NCBI RefSeq assembly: GCF_027922005.1 | Contig: NZ_BSEV01000039.1 | Span: forward strand, 1-64,000 | Direction of reading: 5' to 3' | Length of the DNA: 64,000 bases | From: Streptosporangium carneum | GTDB taxonomy: Bacteria > Actinomycetota > Actinomycetes > Streptosporangiales > Streptosporangiaceae | In this document: positions 56,634-64,000 of the stretch, in pieces | Layout: every line of letters begins with the position of its first letter | Position numbering within the stretch: position 1 is the first letter of the stretch | Made by a program: the position numbers and the translations under genes | Notes under the pieces: model-generated | Databases searched by the model: none | What the model was told of the DNA's origin: nothing | What the model saw: only the letters and a program-made list of their open reading frames with translations

Positions 56634-57530
56634 GTGACACGGGTGCGCAGGTGGCTGCCGGGGTTGCTGCTGGTCACGCCGTCGATCGTCGTCATCGGGG
56701 TCTTCGTGTACGGAATGCTCGGCTGGAACCTCCGGCTGGCCATGACGGACCGGCACGACGAGATCTCCGAGGGGCGTTTCGTGGGCCTGGAGAACTTCGT
56801 CACGCTCTGGGATGAGAAGCGGTGGGGCATCTCGGTCCATCACGCGATCGTCTTCACGGCGGTCTTCGTCCTCGGGGCGCTGGCGCTCGGCTGGCTGCTG
56901 GCGTTCCTCATGGAGAAGGGGATCAGAGGGGAGGGGACCTTCAGGGCGGTCTACCTGTTCCCGATGGCGGTGTCGTTCGTGGCGACGGGAGTCGTCTGGC
57001 GCTGGCTGATGAACTCGGGACAGGGAGAGCGGGCGGTCGGGCTGAACCGGCTGTTCGGCATGCTGGGGCTCGACTCCCTGCAGTGGGAGTGGTTCCGGAA
57101 CCCGGACTGGGGCATGGCCGCCATGGCGATCCCGGCGATATGGCAAATGTCGGGATATGTCATGGCGCTGTTCCTCGCGGGGTTCCGGGGCGTCCCCGAG
57201 GACCTCAGGGAGGCGGCGCGGGTGGACGGCTGCACCGAGTGGCAGGTCTACCGGCATGTCGTGCTGCCGTTGCTGCGCCCGGTCACCCTGTCCGCGCTGA
57301 TCATTCTCGGCCACATCTCACTGAAGGTCTTCGACCTGATCGTGGCGGTCTCCGGCAAGCAGATCATCACCGACGTCCCCGCCGTGTTCATGTGGGTGGC
57401 GGTCTTCGACTCCCACGACCCGGCGAAGGGCGCGACCATCGCCTCCTACATCGTGCTCGCCGTGAGCGTGTTCGTCGTCCCCTACCTCGTCTGGACCCTT
57501 CGCAGGGAGAGAGGGGAGAAGCGGTCGTGA
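56634..57530 (+). CDS. Sugar ABC transporter permease (MalF-like)
   Basis: 298-residue permease with six helices. EAA loop: EAARVDGCTEWQVYRHVVLP. N-terminal helix PGLLLVTPSIVVIGVFVYG. GTG start with AGGAAGGACG upstream, 91 bp after the binding-protein stop. Its stop overlaps the GTG of the next permease (GTGA). Confidence 0.93.
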   Translation: MTRVRRWLPGLLLVTPSIVVIGVFVYGMLGWNLRLAMTDRHDEISEGRFVGLENFVTLWDEKRWGISVHHAIVFTAVFVLGALALGWLLAFLMEKGIRGEGTFRAVYLFPMAVSFVATGVVWRWLMNSGQGERAVGLNRLFGMLGLDSLQWEWFRNPDWGMAAMAIPAIWQMSGYVMALFLAGFRGVPEDLREAARVDGCTEWQVYRHVVLPLLRPVTLSALIILGHISLKVFDLIVAVSGKQIITDVPAVFMWVAVFDSHDPAKGATIASYIVLAVSVFVVPYLVWTLRRERGEKRS

Positions 57531-58474
57531 AGGGCGGAACGACGGCGGACGCCCCCGCGCGGGAGCGGGACGGGGGCGCGCGTGCCCCGCGGGAGCGGGA
57601 CCCGGTGGCGCGGGCCCGGCGGCGTTCGGGCCTCGCCCGCGGCGTCCGTCTCGCGCTGTTGGTCGCCTTCCTGGTGGTCTTCCTGATCCCGATCTACGTG
57701 CTGCTGGTGACGAGTTTCAAGCCCCTGACCGAGGCGGACCCGAGCCGGGCGTGGGCGCCGCCCGAGGTGTGGACGCTCGAGCCGTGGCGGGTGGCCTGGG
57801 ACAGGCTCGCGCCTGGCGTCGTCAACAGCGTGCTGCTGGCCGTGCCCGGGGCGTTGATCTCCGCGGCGCTGGGCTCCATGAACGGCTACGTGCTGTCGAA
57901 GTGGCGCTTCCCCGGCGCGGACGTGCTGTTCACGTTGCTGCTGTTCGGCATGTTCATCCCCTACCAGGGCGTCATGATCCCCCTGGTGCAGCTGCTGGTG
58001 CGGCTCAACGAGGTCACCGCGTCCCTCACCGGGGCGCACGGCGTCTTCTACGGCGCGATCCCGGGACTGCTGCTCGCGCACGTGGTCTACGGCATCCCGA
58101 TCTGCACGCTGATCTTCCGCAACTACTACGTCACCATCCCCGACGAGCTCATCGAGGCCTCCAGGGTCGACGGGGCGGGGATGCTCAGGACCTACTGGTC
58201 GGTCGTGCTGCCGGTCTCGGGCCCCGCCTTCGCGGTGGTGGTCATCTGGCAGTTCACCTCACTGTGGAACGACTTCCTGTTCGCGGTCTTCCTCACGGGA
58301 CCGCAGAGCTGGCCGATCACCGTGATGCTCAACAACATCGCCGGGGCCCAGACCGTCCCCTACAGCCAGCAGATGGCCGCCGCCCTGCTCGCCTCCTTCC
58401 CCACCATGATCGTTTATGTTCTGCTCGGCCGGTTCTTCATGCGAGGCCTCATGGCCGGTGCGTTGAAGGGCTGA
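57527..58474 (+). CDS. Sugar ABC transporter permease (MalG-like)
   Basis: 315 residues. The EAA loop IEASRVDGAGMLRTYWSVVL is intact. The first 45 residues are a charged Arg/Gly/Ala-rich extension with a repeated RERDxxARAPRERDP-like word, unusual for the family. GTG start overlaps the previous stop. No ATPase gene is present, so the importer probably shares an MsiK-type ATPase encoded elsewhere, as in other actinomycetes. End overlaps the convergent ArsR-type gene by 26 bp. Confidence 0.92.
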   Translation: MKGGTTADAPARERDGGARAPRERDPVARARRRSGLARGVRLALLVAFLVVFLIPIYVLLVTSFKPLTEADPSRAWAPPEVWTLEPWRVAWDRLAPGVVNSVLLAVPGALISAALGSMNGYVLSKWRFPGADVLFTLLLFGMFIPYQGVMIPLVQLLVRLNEVTASLTGAHGVFYGAIPGLLLAHVVYGIPICTLIFRNYYVTIPDELIEASRVDGAGMLRTYWSVVLPVSGPAFAVVVIWQFTSLWNDFLFAVFLTGPQSWPITVMLNNIAGAQTVPYSQQMAAALLASFPTMIVYVLLGRFFMRGLMAGALKG

Positions 58475-59438
58475 CCAGGGAGTCGCCCAGCGTGGTGCGG
58501 TGGTACAGCACGCCGCGCCCCGTGCGGTTTCCCGTCACCAGGCCCGCCCGCCGCAGCGCGGAGAGATGACCGCCGACGGTGCCGAGACTCAGGCCGAGCA
58601 GGGTGACGAGCTGACTGGTGGTCGCGGGACACGCGAGTTCCAGCAGGACGCGGGTCCTGGTCCGGCCGATCAGCCCGGCCAGGCCGTCCGGGGCCTCGTG
58701 CGTGATCCCCGCGCCCCGCGCCGGGTAGCCGATCGCGTACGGCCAGGCGTTCTCCAGGTGGGAGCTGACTCCCGCGTCGAAGGGCGAGGGCACGAACAGC
58801 AGGCCGCGTCCTTCGAGCCGGTGGACCTCCTCAGCGCTCGACGACGTCCTGACCTCGATGACGCCGTCGGGACGCCAGCGCACCCGGGGACTGAGGTCGT
58901 CCAGCGCCGCGGCCCAGCCGTAGGCGGCCAGCCTGCCCGCCCGCTGGATCACGTCCCGCTCCATGATCGCGTGAAAACGCGGCCAGGCGGAAGCGATGAT
59001 CTCGGTCCAGACCGTCTGGAACGCGGCGGCGAACAGCTCGACGACGTCCGGCGAGAACAGCACGTCCATGACGGCCTTCGGGGGACGCGTCATGCCCTCC
59101 AGGTTCCTGGCGATCTCGTCGTGCGCCTGGGCGACGGGGGGCGCGCGCACGGTCGCGAGCTCCACCTCGAAGGGGGTGTTCACCCCGCTCGGCGGCGGCG
59201 CGGGGAAGTCGGCGTTGTAGCCCCCCTGGCGGAACAGCGTCACCAGGGCGGCCAGTCCGGGCCGCTCGGCCAGCGCCTTCTCGTACGGCGCGCGCACCTG
59301 CCCGGCCCACGCCCGCCACACCCCGGCCTCTCTCCTGCCCGACAGCAGCCACAGCGCCTGGTTGGTCACCATGAGCGGGGAGATGGCGAACCTGCTCGCC
59401 ACGATGTCCTGCGGGCTGACCTCGATCAGATGGACCAC
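58449..59438 (-). CDS. ArsR/HTH-type regulator with DUF5937-like N-terminus
   Basis: 329 residues. The long N-terminal part (IEVSPQDIVASRFAISPLMV then TNQALWLLSG) and body resemble actinobacterial DUF5937 regulators. The C-terminal winged helix is GLIGRTRTRVLLELACPATT followed by SQLVTLLGLSLGTVGGHLSA and LRRAGLVTGNRTGRGVLYHR. GTG start with AAAGG upstream, right next to a 20-bp palindrome that it probably binds. Divergent from the MFS transporter, its likely target. Confidence 0.87.
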   Translation of the reverse strand: MVHLIEVSPQDIVASRFAISPLMVTNQALWLLSGRREAGVWRAWAGQVRAPYEKALAERPGLAALVTLFRQGGYNADFPAPPPSGVNTPFEVELATVRAPPVAQAHDEIARNLEGMTRPPKAVMDVLFSPDVVELFAAAFQTVWTEIIASAWPRFHAIMERDVIQRAGRLAAYGWAAALDDLSPRVRWRPDGVIEVRTSSSAEEVHRLEGRGLLFVPSPFDAGVSSHLENAWPYAIGYPARGAGITHEAPDGLAGLIGRTRTRVLLELACPATTSQLVTLLGLSLGTVGGHLSALRRAGLVTGNRTGRGVLYHRTTLGDSLVSPSTHRP

Positions 59439-59446
59439 AAAATGAC

Positions 59447-59466
59447 CTTTCGGATATATCCGAAAG
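59447..59466. promoter_or_regulatory. 20-bp perfect palindrome (operator) between ArsR and MFS genes
   Basis: CTTTCGGATATATCCGAAAG, eight bases upstream of the ArsR-type start and 29 bp upstream of the MFS start. Typical position and symmetry for a dimeric repressor site. Confidence 0.75.
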
Positions 59467-59495
59467 CTTAGCCAGCGGTTCCCGGCCCCTCGAGC

Positions 59496-60998
59496 ATGAT
59501 GCGCATGCCTCCCACACAGAGAAACGGCACCCGGAAACGCGGCGCACAGGGTCACGACGACGCGGGAGGCCGCGGCGCACCGGGACGCGACACGCACGAG
59601 CACGACGCGCAGGGACATCTCGCGAGGGGAGACGGCGGGCGGAGGAGTCTCACGCGGGGCGCGGAAGAAGACGACGGGCGGAGGAGTCTCACGCGGGGCG
59701 CGGGAGAAGACGACGCGCAGGAGCGTCTCCCGGGGGAACGCGGCGCGACCTACGCGGAGGTCTTCGCCAGCGGGGAGTTCCGGGTGCTGTTCGGCGGCTT
59801 CACGCTCATGGTGGCCGGGGAGCAGGTCAAGATGCTGGCCCTGTCGGCGCTGGTCTACGCCAGGACCGGGTCGCCGGGACTGTCGGCCGCCGCCTACATG
59901 CTGGGCTTCCTGCCCTACGCCGTCGGCGGGACGTTCCTGCTGGCTCCCGCGGACCGGATGAGGCCGCGCACGCTGATGGTCACCGGCGAGCTGGTCCGGG
60001 TGGTGACCTGCCTGCTGCTGGCCTTCGCCGGGCTGCCCGTCTGGGCGATGCTGGCCCTGGTCCTCGTCGCGGGCCTCTTCTCACCGGTCTTCACGGCCGC
60101 CCGCAGCGCCCTGCTGCCCGGCCTGCTGCCCGGTGACGCGTTCGTGCTGGCCAGGTCGGTGCTGTCCATGACGTCCGCCGGGGCGCAGATCGGCGGGCTG
60201 GCCGTGGGCGGCGCGGTCCTCGCCGCCACGGGCCCGACCGGGGCGCTGGCGTCGACCGCCGTGCTGTCCGCGGTGGCCGCCGCACTGCTGCGCGCCGGAC
60301 TGCCCGACCTCCCCGCCCGAGGTCGGGACAGGGACGACGCAGGAGGGCGGACGACACGTGAGGAGCGGGAGGCGGCGGAGGGCGGTGTCGTACGGGAGCC
60401 GGCACGAGAGGCGGCGGAGGGCGGTGCCGTACGGGAGACGCTGCGGGTCAACCGGATCCTGCTGGCCGACACGCGGGTGCGCGGACTGCTGCTCGCCCAG
60501 TGGCTGCCCCTGTCGTTCGTCGCGGGAGCCGAGGCGATGCTCGTCCCCTACCTGGGCGGCGCGGCCGGAATCACGCTCGCCGCCGCCTCCACGGGACTGG
60601 CGGTCGGCAACGTCCTCGTCGGCCGGTTCGCCACGCCGTCCACGAGGGAGCGGCTCTCCCTGCCGCTCGCGGCACTGGCAGGCGTCCCGCTGCTCGCGTT
60701 CGCCCTCAGACCGGGAGCCTTCGCGGCCGCGCTCTGCGTCCTGCTCGCCGTCGCGGCGGGCGGCGCCTACGAACTCGGGCTGCAGCGCAGGTTCGTCGAG
60801 GCGGTCCCCGAACCGATCAGGGGGCAGTCCTTCGGGCTGCTGACCGCGGGGGCGATGACCGGGCAGGGAGCGAGCGCGGCCCTGGTGGGCCTGGCCTCCG
60901 AGTTCACAGCCCCCCACCTGGCGATCGTCGGCTCGGGCGTCGCCGCCGTCGTCTCCGCCCTCGCCCTCCGGCGGCATCTGCGCCCCGAACGCCTCTGA
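59496..60998 (+). CDS. MFS transporter
   Basis: 500 residues, twelve helices beginning at FRVLFGGFTLMVAGEQVKML (residue about 93). The first 85 residues are hydrophilic and include two near-identical 13-residue repeats (GRRSLTRGAEEDD, GRRSLTRGAGEDD). A second repeated segment in the central loop (EAAEGGVVREP, EAAEGGAVRET). MFS_3-type exporters of this kind often confer drug resistance. No later start codon is available in frame, so the long N-terminus seems real. Divergent from the ArsR-type regulator. Confidence 0.87.
   Translation: MMRMPPTQRNGTRKRGAQGHDDAGGRGAPGRDTHEHDAQGHLARGDGGRRSLTRGAEEDDGRRSLTRGAGEDDAQERLPGERGATYAEVFASGEFRVLFGGFTLMVAGEQVKMLALSALVYARTGSPGLSAAAYMLGFLPYAVGGTFLLAPADRMRPRTLMVTGELVRVVTCLLLAFAGLPVWAMLALVLVAGLFSPVFTAARSALLPGLLPGDAFVLARSVLSMTSAGAQIGGLAVGGAVLAATGPTGALASTAVLSAVAAALLRAGLPDLPARGRDRDDAGGRTTREEREAAEGGVVREPAREAAEGGAVRETLRVNRILLADTRVRGLLLAQWLPLSFVAGAEAMLVPYLGGAAGITLAAASTGLAVGNVLVGRFATPSTRERLSLPLAALAGVPLLAFALRPGAFAAALCVLLAVAAGGAYELGLQRRFVEAVPEPIRGQSFGLLTAGAMTGQGASAALVGLASEFTAPHLAIVGSGVAAVVSALALRRHLRPERL
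59637..59714 (+). repeat. 39-bp in-frame tandem repeat, two copies
   Basis: Units 59637-59675 and 59676-59714 differ at one base. They encode the repeated GRRSLTRGAxEDD segment in the N-terminal extension of the MFS transporter. Confidence 0.95.
60370..60437 (+). repeat. 29-bp direct repeat with 39-bp period in MFS central loop
   Basis: AGGCGGCGGAGGGCGGTG... at 60370-60398 recurs at 60409-60437 with one mismatch. The period equals that of the N-terminal repeat in the same gene, though the sequence differs. Confidence 0.9.
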
Positions 60999-61328
60999 TG
61001 GTTCCCGTTCTTCGGGGCTGTCCGTGCCCGGGGCCTTCCGGTGGTTCCCGTTCTTCGGGGCCGTCCGTACTCTGGATCTTCCGCCGGCTCTCGCCCGCGG
61101 GCGGTGTCCGCGACCCGGACGTTCCTGATCGGGCACCGTGATCAGGAACGTCGTGGCCGTCGTGTCCGCCCCGCCGTGACCCGCCCGGGAGCCGTTCCCA
61201 CCTGGGAGCCGTCATCCGTTGGGGCCCGTCACCCGCCCGGGGGCATGACCTGTTCCGGCGGGCGTGACCCGCTCGCGGGAGCCGGGGCCGTCGTCTGCGG
61301 CGGGGGCGGGGCGTTGGGCGTCGTCAGC
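60999..61328. other. 330-bp gap between convergent genes
   Basis: Two imperfect copies of GGTTCCCGTTCTTCGGGG with a 41-bp period start right after the MFS stop (61001-61059). A hairpin follows at 61119-61151. The right part contains CCCGCC and GGGAGCC-rich sequence without a gene. Confidence 0.6.
61119..61151. terminator. Inverted repeat between MFS and lectin genes
   Basis: Perfect 12-bp arms ACGTTCCTGATC / GATCAGGAACGT with a 9-base loop. Not GC-rich as most local terminators are, so it might be a protein site instead. Confidence 0.5.
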
Positions 61329-61874
61329 TCAGGCGAGCCTCCACTCCTGGTTGGGCTGACCGTAGATGCAGGTCCACTGGTGGACGTTGGCCCCGTCGTC
61401 GGTGCTGACCCCCGCGACGTCCAGGCACTTGCCGCTGTGACGGGCGACGACGATGAAGTAGCCGCTGTCGCGCTGGACGAGCTTCCACTCCTGGTTGGGC
61501 TGGTTGTTCAGGCAGGTCCACTGGTGGACGTTGGCACCGTCCTGCAGGCTGACACCCGACACGTCCAGACACTTACCGCTGTGCGTGGCCCTGAGGGTGT
61601 AGTAGCCGTCACTGGTCGCGACCAGGTTCCACTCCTGGTTGGGCTGGTTGTAGATGCAGGTCCACTGGTGGACGTTGGCACCGGTCTGCAGGCTGACGCC
61701 CGCGACGTCCAGGCACTTACCGCTGTGTCTGGCCACCAGGGTCGCCCTGAACCTGAGTTCGGGCTTCGTCGCCCCGTCGGCGTCGGCAGCGTTCGCCACG
61801 GGTACGGCGAGGAAGGGGGCGGCGATCAGAACGGCGGCCATGGCTATGGCACGACCTGCGCGAATGAGTCCCAT
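61329..61874 (-). CDS. Secreted ricin B-type lectin (RICIN) domain protein
   Basis: 181 residues. Signal peptide (IAMAAVLIAAPFLAVPVANA, cleaved after ANA) followed by one beta-trefoil made of three near-identical about 45-residue repeats. Each has HSGKCLDVxGVS, GANVHQWTC and QPNQEW (the QxW motif). Such domains bind galactose, xylan or similar sugars and are usually attached to an enzyme; here the lectin stands alone. The repeats are very similar in DNA too, suggesting recent homogenisation. Confidence 0.93.
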   Translation of the reverse strand: MGLIRAGRAIAMAAVLIAAPFLAVPVANAADADGATKPELRFRATLVARHSGKCLDVAGVSLQTGANVHQWTCIYNQPNQEWNLVATSDGYYTLRATHSGKCLDVSGVSLQDGANVHQWTCLNNQPNQEWKLVQRDSGYFIVVARHSGKCLDVAGVSTDDGANVHQWTCIYGQPNQEWRLA

Positions 61875-62158
61875 CGAACCTCCTGAGGTGCTCTGGAAAG
61901 ATCAACGAGCCTTTCGTAGCATGGATGACCGAGAGTGTCGGCGAGTCACGATGCGTAATGACGCCGTGTCGTGGAAGCGGAGCCTGTCTGCCCGCTCGGG
62001 GAGTCTTTGTCGGCCCCTCACCGGGCGGCCCCCTGCTGCAACAGGCCTCAAGCCCCTGAGGCGGACACCGGGATGATGGCGCACCGGGATTGAGACCTTC
62101 CCGTCTCTGAGGTGGGCGTCGGGCCACGTGGGATGCCGTGGGAGACCGGGCGGGCCGC

Positions 62159-63160
62159 CTACGGGAGGTCAGGGGGGCGGAGCTCTCCCGACCCGCGGGC
62201 GATGAGCCGGGTCGGCAGCTCGACGCGCGCGGCCGGGCCCGTCTCGCCGAGAACACGGCGGAAGAGCAGCTCGGCCGCGGTCCGTCCGAGCTCGACCGGA
62301 TCCTGGGCCACCACGGTCACCCCGGGCACCAGCAGGTCGGCCAGCTCGAAGTCGTCGAACCCCACCATGGCGAGCCGGTGTCCGGTGCGCAGCACGGCCA
62401 CGGTGATCCGGCCGTTGCCGGTGAACACGGCCGTGGGCGGAGCCTGCCCGGAGAGCATCCTGGCCAGCGCCGCCCCCGCCCGTTCCGGCGGACCCATCGA
62501 GATCAGCGTCTCGTCGGCGGGCAGACCCGCGTCCCGCAGGGCTCGGCGGTAACCGTGCAGGCGTTCGGCCGCGGTGAAGATGGACGCGCTGTCGCCGAGG
62601 AAGGCGACGCGGCGATGGCCGTGCCGGATCAGGTGGGTCACGCCGGTGTGCGCGCCGCCCGCGTTGTCGCAGGTCACGGTGTCGGCGTCCAGGCCGCCTG
62701 GCCGGTCGGCGAAGACGGCGGGAATCCCCGCGTCGAGTTCGGGCCTCAGGTAGTCGTGGTCGGACCCGGCGGGCACGATGATCAGCCCGTCCACCCGGCG
62801 GGAACAGAAGGTGAGCACCAGTTCGCGCTCACGCAGCGGCTGCTCCCCCGAGGAGCCGCTGAGCACCAGCGAGCCGTGCCCGAGCGCCACGTCCTCGACC
62901 GCGCGGCTGATGCCGGAGTAGAACGGGTCGGCCACGTCCTCGATCACCAGGCCGATGCTCGCGGTCCGGCCCGCGCGCAGCACCCGGGCGCTCTCGTTGC
63001 GACGGTAGCCGAGCCGCTGGATGGCCGACAACACCCGCTCAGTGGTCTCGGGGCTCACTCCGCGCTCGTCGTTGACGACGCGGGAGACGGTTTTGAGCGC
63101 CACCCCGGCCGCCACGGCGACGTCTTTCATGGTGGGACGTCCGCGGGAACTGTCTTTCAC
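62159..63160 (-). CDS. LacI family transcriptional regulator
   Basis: 333 residues. LacI HTH at the N-terminus: RPTMKDVAVAAGVALKTVSR with VVNDERG, then the hinge LGYRRNESARVLRAGRT and a periplasmic-binding-like sensor domain (SIGLVIEDVADPFYSGISRA). GTG 63160 keeps the conserved leading RPTMKDVA; ATG 63130 would be shorter. Its own promoter carries GACAACGTTGTC, the same core as the operator of the sugar importer at 55.2 kb, so it probably controls both in response to the imported sugar. Confidence 0.92.
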   Translation of the reverse strand: MKDSSRGRPTMKDVAVAAGVALKTVSRVVNDERGVSPETTERVLSAIQRLGYRRNESARVLRAGRTASIGLVIEDVADPFYSGISRAVEDVALGHGSLVLSGSSGEQPLRERELVLTFCSRRVDGLIIVPAGSDHDYLRPELDAGIPAVFADRPGGLDADTVTCDNAGGAHTGVTHLIRHGHRRVAFLGDSASIFTAAERLHGYRRALRDAGLPADETLISMGPPERAGAALARMLSGQAPPTAVFTGNGRITVAVLRTGHRLAMVGFDDFELADLLVPGVTVVAQDPVELGRTAAELLFRRVLGETGPAARVELPTRLIARGSGELRPPDLP

Positions 63161-63189
63161 GGCCCGATCATCGCCCACGACCTGCTTTT

Positions 63190-63203
63190 CGACAACGTTG
63201 TCA
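63190..63203. promoter_or_regulatory. LacI operator in front of its own gene
   Basis: CGACAACGTTGTCA, with perfect core palindrome GACAACGTTGTC at 63191-63202, 30 bp upstream of the LacI start. Same core as at 55193-55206. Confidence 0.8.
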
Positions 63204-63360
63204 TGTTCCCGGACACCGTCCGGCCTCGGTGTTCCCCGTCCTCGAGGTCGTCGCCGCTCGCCCTCACCGCTCGCCGCTCGCCGGTTTGGCGGCCGGTGAG
63301 GTGTTCCCGGCCGGTGACGTGTTCTCGGTCGGCGGCGGCGCGGGCGGGCCGACCGGATCA

Positions 63361-63394
63361 GGGGCTCCGTCGGTGCCTTCGCCGACGGAGCCCC
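63361..63394 (-). terminator. Hairpin terminator downstream of pcaB-like gene
   Basis: Perfect 13-bp stem GGGGCTCCGTCGG / CCGACGGAGCCCC with an 8-base loop, about 100 bases past the pcaB-like stop on the minus strand. Confidence 0.75.
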
Positions 63395-63409
63395 TGCCAG
63401 ATCCGCCGG

Positions 63410-63497
63410 GATCCGGCCGTGCGCGCATGTGTCAGGTGACCGCGCTCCCCGACCGGGTGTCCTTGTGACCGATCCGGTCGTGCGCGCATGTGTCAGG
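63410..63497. repeat. 27-bp direct repeat, 61-bp period
   Basis: GATCCGGCCGTGCGCGCATG followed by TGTCAGG at 63410-63436 recurs with one mismatch at 63471-63497. The second copy covers the stop of the pcaB-like gene. Confidence 0.85.
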
Positions 63498-64000
63498 CCC
63501 TGTTCGCGTGCGCGCGCAGGGCCCGGTCCACGAAGGCCCCGGCCGAGCCGAGGTAGCTCGCCGGGTCCAGGGCGGCGTCCACCTCTCCGGGAGTCAGCTC
63601 CACCCGGGGGTCGGCCAGCAGCGCGTCCCTCAGCGTGGAGCCGTCGTCGGCGGCCCTGGCGCAGGCCGCGTCCACCAGCGCCCGGGCCTGCGGGGTGCCG
63701 CCGAGTCTGACGACGACGTGCTCGGCCATCAGCAGGCCCCTCGTCGTGTCGAGGTTGGCCCGCATCCGCGCGGTGTCCACGGTCAGTCCCTCCAGCGCCT
63801 CGCGAAGCCAGGAGGCCGCGCTGCCGGTGAGCCTCAGCAGGTCGCTCAGCGTTTCCCACTCGGCCTGCCACAGCCCGGTCGCGCGCTCGTGCTCGTGGGC
63901 CATGCCGCCGAGCACGGAGGCCACCAGGCCGGGAACGCGCTGCACGCAGGCCAGCGCCGACATCGCGCCCACCGGGTTGCGCTTGTGCGGCATCGCGCTC
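63493..64000 (-). CDS. pcaB: 3-carboxy-cis,cis-muconate cycloisomerase-like protein (C-terminal part)
   Basis: Partial: the gene runs past the right edge, and about 168 C-terminal residues are visible. The fumarase/aspartase signature SAMPHKRNPVGAMSALACVQ opens the visible part, followed by EHERATGLWQAEWETLSDLL, typical of PcaB rather than adenylosuccinate lyase or argininosuccinase. PcaB acts in protocatechuate breakdown (beta-ketoadipate pathway). The rest of a pca operon would lie to the right and cannot be checked. Confidence 0.8.
   Translation of the reverse strand, partial: SAMPHKRNPVGAMSALACVQRVPGLVASVLGGMAHEHERATGLWQAEWETLSDLLRLTGSAASWLREALEGLTVDTARMRANLDTTRGLLMAEHVVVRLGGTPQARALVDAACARAADDGSTLRDALLADPRVELTPGEVDAALDPASYLGSAGAFVDRALRAHANRA

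Larger units (their letters stand above)
63161..63492. other. 332-bp gap with LacI operator, hairpin and direct repeat
   Basis: Contains the palindrome at 63191-63202, a terminator-like hairpin at 63361-63394 and the first copy of a 27-bp direct repeat (63410-63436, second copy 63471-63497 reaching the pcaB stop). No gene is supported. Confidence 0.6.

Overview
The window is about 64 kb of very GC-rich DNA. Its genes have G or C at almost every third codon position, and GTG/TTG starts are common. Together with paired SARP regulators, a sigma-R type sigma factor, an orphan DUF397 protein and a sugar importer with no local ATPase, this points to a mycelial actinobacterium. The Streptosporangiaceae group is my inference from overall look, not from a marker gene. 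I saw no rRNA, tRNA, insertion sequence, prophage or CRISPR array.

Layout. 0.2-4.5 kb: a ferric-siderophore ABC importer (binding lipoprotein divergent from two permeases and an ATPase) with a DtxR/IdeR-type iron box between them. 4.6-9.3 kb: a cysteine synthase-like PLP enzyme, a sigma-R homologue, an EamA exporter divergent from its probable XRE-cupin regulator, and two conserved proteins. 9.4-12.2 kb: a formamide/acetamide operon (FmdB-like zinc ribbon, AmiS-type channel, FmdA-type amidase) with its own promoter and tandem terminators. 12.3-22.8 kb: DUF397 protein, TypA, a frameshifted small gene, a hydrolase, pta-ackA, an aldehyde dehydrogenase and a secreted coiled-coil protein. 23.0-35.7 kb: two large SARP-ATPase regulators around an unrecognised helical protein, then a 1667-residue secreted protein whose last half has different base composition. 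36.0-37.0 kb: a broken aldo/keto reductase.

37.0-44.3 kb is the most interesting part. Seven genes on the minus strand look like one ribosomal-peptide (RiPP) cluster: a 45-codon precursor-like gene behind a good promoter, then TfuA, YcaO, a multi-pass membrane protein, an alpha/beta hydrolase, an MFS exporter and a flavin reductase. The YcaO-TfuA pair predicts a backbone-modified (thioamide or azoline) peptide. I do not recognise the precursor or this gene set.

44.4-64 kb: a GH1 beta-glucosidase with a divergent TetR regulator; a MerR regulator with a textbook operator; a PbpA-type transpeptidase; an ABC exporter; a LuxR-type ATPase regulator; a repeat-rich gap; a truncated AMP-binding protein; a sugar ABC importer (binding protein and two permeases) that shares a perfect 12-bp palindrome with the promoter of a LacI regulator 8 kb away; an ArsR-type regulator divergent from an MFS transporter; a secreted ricin-type lectin; and the 3' end of a pcaB-like gene.

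A theme across the window is short tandem duplication (9, 10, 14, 15, 21, 30, 39 and 48 bp units) in gene 5' ends, linkers and gaps.
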